From Lachnospiraceae bacterium (GTDB taxonomy: Bacteria; Bacillota; Clostridia; Lachnospirales; Lachnospiraceae), in the NCBI GenBank assembly GCA_017437205.1, contig JAFSBP010000391.1:1-5618 (forward strand): DNA of 5,618 nt. Reading direction: 5' to 3'. Of the stretch, positions 1-5,618 are shown piece by piece; position 1 is the first letter of the stretch, and each line of letters begins with the position of its first letter. Under the pieces are notes generated by a model. That model saw only the letters and a program-made list of their open reading frames with translations. It was not told the DNA's origin and made no database searches. The translations under genes and the position numbers were made by a program.

Positions 1-1028
1 ATCGCCTTCACTGCCTGAATTGCCGCGTCCGGATTGGTTCCCTTGGAATCATTATAATACATTACCCCGTTTTTCTCAACGGTAAATTCAATGCGATGCT
101 CCACAGGCTTAAAACGCTTAAGCACCTCACGGATGGTGTCCGTGGGAACTCCCATCGCATAGCTGACTGCGATGGCTGTCATCGCGTTCTCGTAGTTATG
201 ACGACCGAGGATCTGAAGCTCATCGGTTGCCACCATCTCCTCACAGACTCCGTCATGACTGAAACATATTTTTCCGTCGCGGATAAACAGACCGTCCGAA
301 AGCTCCCTCAGACTGCTGAAAAAAATCACTTTACGAGAAAGCTTCTCTCCAAACTCTCTCAATACGTCATCCTCGTAATTCAGCACACAGACCTCTTCCT
401 CAGTCTGATTTTTAGTCACCGACTCCTTTACCGCGATATAGTTCTCCATGGTCAGATGACGATCCAAATGATCGGGGGTGATATTGGTGATTGCGCTGAC
501 TGCCGGATGAAAATCAATGATCGTCTCCAGCTGGAAGCTGCTGACCTCCGCCACCGTCACAGAATCCTCCGTCATTTCCGGTGCTTTTTCTGTGTAGGGA
601 ATACCGATATTTCCTACTACAAAGGCGGAATCAAAATGTGCCGCCAGCATCTCACCCACCAGCGCGGTGGTCGTGGTCTTTCCGTTGGTTCCGGTGATTG
701 CCGCCACCTTACCTTTTCCAAAGCGATAAGCAAGCTCAATCTCACTCCACACCGGCACTTCACATCCGCGCAGCACCTGTACAAAGGGCATGGTGAGCGG
801 GATTCCGGGACTGATCACGCAGGCAGTACATTTTTTCGCCGTCTCCTCATTAAGCTCGCCGAGCACGATAGAAACATTCTCTCTATAGCCCAATTTTTCG
901 TAAACCGTTTCCGGATTCAGTGCAGTATTTCCGTCGTACAAAATCACCGACGCCCCGCTTCTTATGAGCAGCCTCGCCGCTCCGATGCCGCTGATCCCAC
1001 AGCCGGCAACCAAATAAGTATCTTTCAT
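1..1028 (-). CDS. murD: UDP-N-acetylmuramoyl-L-alanine--D-glutamate ligase MurD, 3' end cut off by window edge
   Basis: Cytoplasmic ATP-dependent ligase that adds D-glutamate to UDP-MurNAc-L-alanine, the second amino acid of the peptidoglycan stem. I translated the minus strand by hand from the ATG at 1028-1026: the frame is open to the window edge, giving 342 residues of the roughly 440-450 usual for MurD, so about 100 C-terminal residues are missing. The N-terminal UMAG-binding fold opens with a GCGISGIGAA turn (residues 9-18). The Mur-ligase P-loop GTNGKTT is at 113-119. Family knowledge places key residues at Asn140 (GNIG), Glu161 (EVSSFQLE), His187 (PDHLDRH) and Lys201 (AVKES), the last matching the carbamylated lysine. 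The start of the C-terminal domain shows His311-Arg312 and a YNDSKGTNPDA block at 325-335 with Asp327 and Lys329. The start is supported by AGGAG six bases upstream. It lies 42 nt downstream of mraY, in the same direction, and is probably cotranscribed. A GTG directly before the ATG is a less likely start. Identity is very secure. Confidence 0.97.
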   Translation of the reverse strand, partial: MKDTYLVAGCGISGIGAARLLIRSGASVILYDGNTALNPETVYEKLGYRENVSIVLGELNEETAKKCTACVISPGIPLTMPFVQVLRGCEVPVWSEIELAYRFGKGKVAAITGTNGKTTTTALVGEMLAAHFDSAFVVGNIGIPYTEKAPEMTEDSVTVAEVSSFQLETIIDFHPAVSAITNITPDHLDRHLTMENYIAVKESVTKNQTEEEVCVLNYEDDVLREFGEKLSRKVIFFSSLRELSDGLFIRDGKICFSHDGVCEEMVATDELQILGRHNYENAMTAIAVSYAMGVPTDTIREVLKRFKPVEHRIEFTVEKNGVMYYNDSKGTNPDAAIQAVKA

Positions 1029-1034
1029 CACTTT

Positions 1035-1039
1035 CTCCT
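1035..1039 (-). promoter_or_regulatory. Ribosome binding site of murD
   Basis: AGGAG on the minus strand, six bases before the ATG at 1028. The spacing favours this ATG over the in-frame GTG immediately upstream (1031-1029), which would leave only three bases. Confidence 0.8.
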
Positions 1040-1070
1040 CTCGTTTTATCATTAAAGCCCCACAGTACTC

Positions 1071-2027
1071 CTACAACGCGATATATCCCAACAGACACAT
1101 CAGCGCAGTCACTATGGAAAACACCGTCACCACCCGCGTCTCCGACCAGCCACCCAGTTCAAAGTGGTGGTGGATCGGTGCCATACGAAACAGTCGTTTT
1201 CCCTTGGTAAGCTTAAAGTAACCCACCTGAAGAATCACCGAAACCGTCTCAAGCAAATATACAAAACCGATGATCAAAATGAACAACGGCATCTGCATCA
1301 TAAACATCGACGAAATCACGAAACCGCCCAGCGCCAGAGAACCGGTGTCTCCCATGAACATCTTTGCCGGATGGACATTGAACAGCAAAAATCCCAGCAG
1401 ACTTCCCGCCACCGCAGCGCTCACCGGCTCGATCCCGTGCTCCTCGCCGCAGGATACCACCGTGACAAAGATTGCCACCAACACCGTCACACTGGCACAC
1501 AGGCCATCCAAGCCGTCTGTCAGGTTTACTCCATTGTCCGTGCCTAGAGTCGTCACAAAAAACAAAGGAATAAAGAACCAACCGAGATCCAGTTGATACC
1601 CCTTCATAAACGGAATCCGGATTGTCGTCGCAATCTCTTTATTATACATCAAAAAGAAGCAGAAAATACCCGCGATCAATGTTTGCCCGAACAATTTCTG
1701 CAACGGATTCAACCCCTCAGAACGCTTCATCACCACTTTAATATAATCGTCCAGAAACCCGATAACCCCAAATCCAAGCGTGACAAACATAATCGGTATT
1801 ATCCTCGGGTAATCCCTCACAAAAAACAGACAGGTCAGCATAATACTAAAGAGAAACGCCAGTCCTCCCATCGTGGGCGTCCCCGATTTTTTTCTGTGAT
1901 CCCTCGGTCCCTCCTCACGGATCTGCTGCCCGAATTTGAGACGTTTTAGGAAAGGGATCACCGCGGGACAGGCGATCGCGCTGATGCCGAAACTAACGAT
2001 AACCGCAATCACTGCAGTGTAATTCAT
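1071..2027 (-). CDS. mraY: Phospho-N-acetylmuramoyl-pentapeptide transferase MraY (lipid I synthase)
   Basis: Integral membrane enzyme that transfers phospho-MurNAc-pentapeptide from UDP to undecaprenyl phosphate, making lipid I on the inner face of the membrane. The product is 318 residues, normal for MraY of Gram-positive bacteria, and consists of about ten hydrophobic segments. Signature blocks appear in order: EEGPRDHRKKSGTPTMGG (38-55), the FLDDY pair with Asp93-Asp94, NLTDGLDGL (168-176) with Asp171 and Asp174, FMGDTGS with Asp227, and the MAPIHHHFE histidine motif (His286-288). These aspartates and histidines bind Mg2+ and substrate in the family. A TTG at 2054 would add nine residues (frame start VFAGGRIK), but the ATG at 2027 has a strong GGGAGG six bases upstream and begins at the usual MraY N-terminus, so I use it. 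It follows the PBP gene by 63 nt and precedes murD by 42 nt. A possible internal promoter lies in the upstream gap. No key residue is missing. Confidence 0.98.
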   Translation of the reverse strand: MNYTAVIAVIVSFGISAIACPAVIPFLKRLKFGQQIREEGPRDHRKKSGTPTMGGLAFLFSIMLTCLFFVRDYPRIIPIMFVTLGFGVIGFLDDYIKVVMKRSEGLNPLQKLFGQTLIAGIFCFFLMYNKEIATTIRIPFMKGYQLDLGWFFIPLFFVTTLGTDNGVNLTDGLDGLCASVTVLVAIFVTVVSCGEEHGIEPVSAAVAGSLLGFLLFNVHPAKMFMGDTGSLALGGFVISSMFMMQMPLFILIIGFVYLLETVSVILQVGYFKLTKGKRLFRMAPIHHHFELGGWSETRVVTVFSIVTALMCLLGYIAL

Positions 2028-2033
2028 CTTAAT

Positions 2034-2039
2034 CCTCCC
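2034..2039 (-). promoter_or_regulatory. Ribosome binding site of mraY, decides the start codon
   Basis: GGGAGG on the minus strand, six bases before the ATG at 2027. It is well matched to the 16S rRNA tail and lies inside the nine-codon extension that a TTG start at 2054 would use, so it argues for the shorter protein. Confidence 0.85.
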
Positions 2040-2042
2040 ACC

Positions 2043-2060
2043 GGCAAATACCAATCTGCC
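2043..2060 (-). promoter_or_regulatory. Small stem-loop just upstream of the mraY ribosome binding site
   Basis: On the minus strand GGCAGAT pairs with ATTTGCC across a four-base TGGT loop: seven pairs including one G-U. The stem ends three bases before the GGGAGG site. There is no following T-run, so it is not an intrinsic terminator. The one non-Watson-Crick pair becomes an A-C mismatch on the plus strand, so the fold is better as minus-strand RNA. Function is unknown; it could stabilise a 5' end or modulate ribosome access. Confidence 0.4.
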
Positions 2061-2065
2061 ACAAA

Positions 2066-2094
2066 AGTATAATTCCTTTCCGCAAAAGAATCAA
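2066..2094 (-). promoter_or_regulatory. Candidate sigma-A type promoter for mraY-murD
   Basis: On the minus strand TTGATT (2094-2089) is followed after exactly 17 bases by TATACT (2071-2066): four of six matches to the -35 consensus and five of six to the -10. The -35 overlaps the TGA stop of the upstream PBP gene. A start site about seven bases past the -10 would fall near 2059, at the first bases of the stem-loop described at 2043-2060, giving a leader of about 32 nt that ends in the mraY ribosome binding site. The sequence match is seen directly; activity is inferred. Such matches also arise by chance in AT-rich gaps. Confidence 0.45.
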
Positions 2095-3815
2095 GTAGAT
2101 TCCTGCGAAATTCCAAGATAAGGCAATATCTTTTCAAAAATATCCGCGATTACCGGTGCTGCCACCGTTCCTCCGTAGTACACGCCTACCGGTTCATCCA
2201 CTGTGATCAGCCCGATCACCTGTGGATCTTCTGCCGGAGCAAAACCGATAAACGATGAAATATATTTACCGCTCCTTCTGGGCAGTTTCTCCGATGTCGC
2301 TGTCTTACCGCCCACAGAAAAGCCCGCCACCTGACCATTCTTTCCCGTACCCTCACTGACTACTTTGTGGAGAAGTTCGCGCATGGTGGCGCTGGTACTG
2401 TCCGAAACAATTTCCTCCGTTGCAGAAAACTTAATCCGCTCGATTCGCTCCCCGTCACTGCTTCTGACTTCCATCCCAAGGTGAGGTGTCACCCGGTTTC
2501 CGCCGTTTAAGATGGAGCTGACTGTAGTGACCAGTTGAATCGGCGTGATCTGAAATGACTGACCGAAGGACATGGTGGCCAGTTCCACCTCGCCGATTTT
2601 ATCCGGCTTATGCATGATCGTCCCTGCCTCCCCGGGAAGGTCGATTCCGGTTCTCGTCATCAGGCCAAAATCTGCCAGATACTGATAGTATTTCTGCGGT
2701 CCCAGCCGAAGCCCGACTTCCATAAACACCGGGTTGCAGGAATTCATAATCCCGTCCACAAACGTCTCAGAGCCGTGTCCTATCGTTTTATGACAACGGA
2801 TGCGTCGGTCTTCCACGATTTTGTACCCCGGGCAATAGAAGGAACTATTTGGCGTTATGACGCCCTCCTCCAGCCCTGCCGCTGCGGTTAATATCTTGAA
2901 CGTCGATCCCGGCTCGTAGGTATCGTTGATACAGCCGTTTCGCCACATGGCATTGAGTTGGTTTAAATACTCCTCATTGGTCCGCTCAGCCTCTGTCGGC
3001 AGGGTGTACGGATCATTCAGATCAAACTCCGGGACATTGACCATGGCGTAGATCTCGCCGTTCTGCGGATTCATCAGAATGATTGACACCGCATTTGCCT
3101 GTTTCTCCTCCATGACCTTCTGCGCCATTTGCTGAGCATAAAGCTGAATATTAACATCCAGAGTCAGATAGAGATTGTCACCGGCCTCCGGCTCCACTCG
3201 AAGCTCAGCCGCATTTTCAATCTCCACACCTGCCGCATCCGTCAATGAGAGTATCCAGCCGTTATCGCCTTTTAAGGTTTCCTCGTAGATAACCTCCAGA
3301 CCGATGATGCCCTGATTGTCACTTCCGGTAAAGCCGAGCACCTTGGATGCCATTGTACCAAAGGGGTACGTGCGCCGATAATCCTCATCCACCTTCACCC
3401 CGTCCAGATCATAGGCTCTAATCCGCTCACCGACCTCCTGATCCACATTGGTCTTGATAATTTCTCTCGAAGAGTATTTTTCCACCAATTTTCTGACTCT
3501 ATCCTCAGGAAGTTCAAGTTCCTGCGACAGCACCCTAATCACCGTTTCCCGGTCCTTCACTTGATTATAAATGACCGAAACAGTGCACACCGCCTTATTT
3601 GTGGCGATTATCGTACCGTTTCGGTCATAAATCATTCCTCTGGCCGCCTTGATCGCCCGTTCCCGGTAATGAAGGTCATCAGCCATAGCAGTATAGTCAT
3701 CCGCTTTCGCGATCATCAGATACGCACATCTGCCGATCAGCAGGACAAAAATCAATCCCGCTGCCAGAAAGCAGAAAAATATTTTTCTTCTGTGAATTGT
3801 TCTGGTCTTTTCCAC
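2091..3815 (-). CDS. Class B penicillin-binding protein (FtsI/SpoVD-type transpeptidase)
   Basis: Membrane-anchored DD-transpeptidase that crosslinks peptidoglycan outside the cytoplasmic membrane; the family serves septation or spore cortex synthesis. The 574-residue product has a short basic cytoplasmic start, one membrane anchor at about 12-36, and the dimerisation-domain motif RGMIYDRNGT near 59-68. The transpeptidase domain runs from about 235 to the end. Catalytic boxes are Ser304-x-x-Lys307 (YEPGSTFK), Ser359-Cys-Asn361, and Lys504-Thr-Ala, where most relatives have Lys-Thr-Gly. Cys341 and Cys360 match in spacing the redox pair of B. subtilis SpoVD. The chain ends just after the catalytic domain (ILPYLGIS), with no PASTA domain, and is shorter than SpoVD (about 645). 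No in-frame ATG exists upstream before a stop. GTG codons lie at 3821 and 3815; GGAG at 3824-3821 sits five bases before the second but overlaps the first, so I start at 3815. By position it resembles spoVD, downstream of a pbpB-like gene, but I cannot separate a division role from a sporulation role. Confidence 0.95.
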   Translation of the reverse strand: MEKTRTIHRRKIFFCFLAAGLIFVLLIGRCAYLMIAKADDYTAMADDLHYRERAIKAARGMIYDRNGTIIATNKAVCTVSVIYNQVKDRETVIRVLSQELELPEDRVRKLVEKYSSREIIKTNVDQEVGERIRAYDLDGVKVDEDYRRTYPFGTMASKVLGFTGSDNQGIIGLEVIYEETLKGDNGWILSLTDAAGVEIENAAELRVEPEAGDNLYLTLDVNIQLYAQQMAQKVMEEKQANAVSIILMNPQNGEIYAMVNVPEFDLNDPYTLPTEAERTNEEYLNQLNAMWRNGCINDTYEPGSTFKILTAAAGLEEGVITPNSSFYCPGYKIVEDRRIRCHKTIGHGSETFVDGIMNSCNPVFMEVGLRLGPQKYYQYLADFGLMTRTGIDLPGEAGTIMHKPDKIGEVELATMSFGQSFQITPIQLVTTVSSILNGGNRVTPHLGMEVRSSDGERIERIKFSATEEIVSDSTSATMRELLHKVVSEGTGKNGQVAGFSVGGKTATSEKLPRRSGKYISSFIGFAPAEDPQVIGLITVDEPVGVYYGGTVAAPVIADIFEKILPYLGISQEST

Positions 3816-3820
3816 GATCA

Positions 3821-3824
3821 CTCC
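3821..3824 (-). promoter_or_regulatory. Weak ribosome binding site of the second PBP gene, decides the start
   Basis: GGAG on the minus strand, five bases before the GTG at 3815. It overlaps the alternative GTG at 3821, which therefore has no usable site of its own. It is weaker than the sites of mraY and murD. Confidence 0.5.
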
Positions 3825-3873
3825 GAAACGTTCATTGTTACAGAGTATTCACAAATTGCCAAAAACATACCCG

Positions 3874-5618
3874 TCACGGACTTTCCCCTTCATCAGTGAG
3901 ATGGCCGCCATTTTCATTCACACCTTCGCTGGACGGTTCTTCCATGCCCTCGGTAGTTTCCTGATTCTCGCCGCCCTGAGAAGGTTCCTGATTTTCACCG
4001 CCCTGAGAGGGCTCCTGATCCTCTGCACCCTGGGAAGGCTCTTCTTCCTCGTCAAGCTCCACATCATACCGATACTCGATCACATCGTGCCAAAGCTTAT
4101 TTGCAAACAGAGTGGTATGACCACCGGAAGACTGGTCCTCCACGTCGGGCTCATCGATGACGATCATGATAAAGAGATTCGGATCATCGTAAGGCTCGAA
4201 GCTTGCCAATGAGACAATGTACTTGCCGTTACCGCGGGGATATTTCTCCGCCGTACCGGTCTTTCCACCAATGGGATACCCCTCGAAGTCTCCGTTTTCA
4301 GAGCGCTCATACCAGTATCTGGAATCCAAAAGCACATCTCTCATGGCTCCCTTGAGGAAGTCAGATGTCGTCTTACTAACTGTCTGTTTTACCACAGTCG
4401 GCTCTACATTCTTTACAATCTCGCCATCCGCATTGAGAATCTGCTTCACCACGTAAGGCTGATAATAGGTTCCCCCGTTGATCAAAGAACAATACGCCGC
4501 CGCCATCTGCACAATGGTAACATTCATATTCTGTCCGAAGGCATTGGTCGCTGCGTCCACATTGGTCATCACATCTTTATCGATCAAAAGACCTGCTTCC
4601 TCGTAGGGAAGGTCAATACCTGTCTTTGCACCAAAGCCCCAGAACTCCTGATACCGGCTGAGAAGCGCTTTCCCCATTCGCTCCGAAATCTGCATCAGTG
4701 CAGGGTTGCAGGATTTTACTACCGCTCCCTTTAGATCAGGGGTTCCGTGATGATCAGGAAAAACATGGCACTGAATATCCACTCCGTCAACCGTGTAATA
4801 ACCGGGACAGGTAAAGGTACTGTGTCTGCTTACCACCGCTTCCTCCAGCGCTGATGCCACAGTGATGGGCTTCATCGTGGAACCGGGCTCGTAGGCCGTC
4901 GTCGTAATATAGTTTTTCCAAAGAGCATCCAATGCTCTGGATCTTGCAAGTTCCTGCGCCTTCTCCTGACTAAGTGTCGCCATCTCCTCTGCGGTCAGAA
5001 AGTCCTCCATGACAAAGGTAAAATCGTCCGCCGCCGGATCATTTAAGTCAAAAGTAGGAGCTGTCACCGATGCCAGCAGCTGGCCCGTGTGCGGATCCAT
5101 CGCAATCACTGCCAGATTTTTTGCTCCGGTCCCGTCCATAAATTCCTGTACATTCTCTTCCAAAATACGCTGAAGCTTAAGATCGATGGTCGTGACAATG
5201 GTATTTCCGTCCACTGCCTCGTGAACACTCACCTCAGACAACCGATCCTGGTTGAGAAAACCGGTGATCTTTCCGTTGGTTCCGATCAGCCAGTCATTGT
5301 AAGACTGTTCCAGTCCGTAATTTCCTACGCTTCCACCCATGGAGGAAAAGCCGATCAGGTCGCAGGCCGTGCTTCCGTAAGGATAGACGCGCACATACTC
5401 TGTCTCAAACCAGACACCCTTGATCCAGTCCTTGATCTCCAGGTTATTGTTTATCTTGTCTGTATACTCCTCAAAGGCTGCGCGTTCTTCCTCAGTGAGT
5501 CCTTTCTGATAGCGGATATAGGTCGCGTCACGGTCAGCGTAGATTGCCGCACTCAATTCACTCTCCGTAAACCCTTCTCTCTCACCAAAAACTTCTGCCA
5601 ACGCCTTAATCGTCGGTC
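3874..5618 (-). CDS. Class B penicillin-binding protein with acidic repeat tail, 5' end beyond window edge
   Basis: Extracytoplasmic peptidoglycan DD-transpeptidase, a tandem paralogue of the PBP encoded next downstream. The frame is open through the right edge (residues PTIKALAEVFG before the first possible internal start, a TTG at 5601), so the membrane anchor and true start lie outside; 580 complete codons are visible. Part of the dimerisation domain is seen (YVRVYPYGSTACDLIGF). Catalytic boxes are intact: STMK with the serine at 4881-4879, SCN with its serine at 4713-4711, and KTGTAEK with the lysine at 4263-4261. Cysteines at 4770-4768 and 4710-4708 occupy the positions of the SpoVD-type pair. 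After the catalytic fold comes a 61-residue tail (nt 4059-3877) with 21 Asp/Glu and no Lys/Arg, holding tandem EPSQGxExQ units; PASTA domains are absent. The stop is 58 nt before the next PBP start. By order it may correspond to pbpB/ftsI of other Firmicutes, but this is not proven, so no symbol is given. Confidence 0.95.
   Translation of the reverse strand, partial: PTIKALAEVFGEREGFTESELSAAIYADRDATYIRYQKGLTEEERAAFEEYTDKINNNLEIKDWIKGVWFETEYVRVYPYGSTACDLIGFSSMGGSVGNYGLEQSYNDWLIGTNGKITGFLNQDRLSEVSVHEAVDGNTIVTTIDLKLQRILEENVQEFMDGTGAKNLAVIAMDPHTGQLLASVTAPTFDLNDPAADDFTFVMEDFLTAEEMATLSQEKAQELARSRALDALWKNYITTTAYEPGSTMKPITVASALEEAVVSRHSTFTCPGYYTVDGVDIQCHVFPDHHGTPDLKGAVVKSCNPALMQISERMGKALLSRYQEFWGFGAKTGIDLPYEEAGLLIDKDVMTNVDAATNAFGQNMNVTIVQMAAAYCSLINGGTYYQPYVVKQILNADGEIVKNVEPTVVKQTVSKTTSDFLKGAMRDVLLDSRYWYERSENGDFEGYPIGGKTGTAEKYPRGNGKYIVSLASFEPYDDPNLFIMIVIDEPDVEDQSSGGHTTLFANKLWHDVIEYRYDVELDEEEEPSQGAEDQEPSQGGENQEPSQGGENQETTEGMEEPSSEGVNENGGHLTDEGESP
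3961..4041 (-). repeat. Three in-phase 27-bp tandem repeats coding the PBP tail
   Basis: Three consecutive 27-base units (3961-3987, 3988-4014, 4015-4041) each code the nonapeptide EPSQG-[A/G]-E-[D/N]-Q. The first two differ at four of 27 bases, almost all silent. The next 27 bases (3934-3960) code ETTEGMEEP and look like a decayed fourth unit. Because the unit is a multiple of three, copy gain or loss would keep the frame. The tail is outside the catalytic domain and probably a flexible acidic linker in the wall space. Confidence 0.9.

Noticed and set aside
96..1055. 319-codon open frame on the plus strand opposite murD
   Set aside because: It is antisense to a murD frame with all family motifs; the translation has no recognisable domain and is rich in His/Arg, as expected for a complement of biased codons.
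1029..1070. Possible terminator or promoter between mraY and murD
   Set aside because: The 42-nt gap has no stem followed by a T-run and no convincing -35/-10 pair; it holds only the murD ribosome binding site.
883..1098. 71-codon minus-strand open frame spanning the mraY-murD junction
   Set aside because: It is a shifted reading of the end of mraY and start of murD and lacks a plausible ribosome binding site.
1249..1581. Alternative open frames on both strands inside mraY
   Set aside because: They overlap the mraY frame, which holds every catalytic motif; the alternatives show no domain.
3832..3865. Promoter-like TTGGCA, 17 bases, then TGTAACAAT in the gap between the PBP genes
   Set aside because: The -10 matches only four of six, and the implied start site would fall on or beside the GGAG of the next gene, leaving almost no leader.
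3835..4212. Plus-strand open frame with repeated hydrophobic stretches resembling membrane segments
   Set aside because: The hydrophobic runs are simply the complement of the acidic 27-bp repeats that code the PBP tail; there is no supporting start signal or homology.

Overview
The window is a piece of a division and cell wall (dcw) gene cluster, read entirely from the minus strand. In transcription order (right to left) it holds: the 3' part of a class B penicillin-binding protein (PBP) gene that enters from beyond the right edge, a second complete class B PBP gene, mraY, and the 5' three-quarters of murD, which leaves through the left edge. Gaps between genes are 58, 63 and 42 nt. No tRNA, rRNA, mobile element, CRISPR array or phage gene was seen. 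No stretch over 300 bases lacks a gene.

The organism is most likely a Gram-positive Clostridia member, probably near Lachnospiraceae. This is inferred from the tandem class B PBPs directly upstream of mraY-murD, strong AGGAG-type ribosome binding sites, balanced base composition, and SpoVD/PBP2B-like rather than proteobacterial motifs. Species cannot be named from sequence alone. The order PBP-PBP-mraY-murD recalls Bacillus subtilis pbpB-spoVD-murE-mraY-murD, but murE is absent between the second PBP and mraY, and neither PBP has PASTA domains.

The genes act in one pathway. MurD adds D-glutamate to UDP-MurNAc-L-Ala in the cytoplasm. MraY moves the finished phospho-MurNAc-pentapeptide onto undecaprenyl phosphate in the membrane, making lipid I. 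The class B PBPs crosslink the exported glycan strands outside the membrane, for septation and/or spore cortex synthesis.

This is an ordinary housekeeping region and I do not see an undescribed system. The details worth a second look are: a sigma-A-like promoter just ahead of mraY whose predicted transcript would begin with a stem-loop abutting the ribosome binding site; an acidic tail with 27-bp tandem repeats on the upstream PBP; a Lys-Thr-Ala in place of Lys-Thr-Gly in the downstream PBP; and a cysteine pair in both PBPs that matches the redox pair known from SpoVD.
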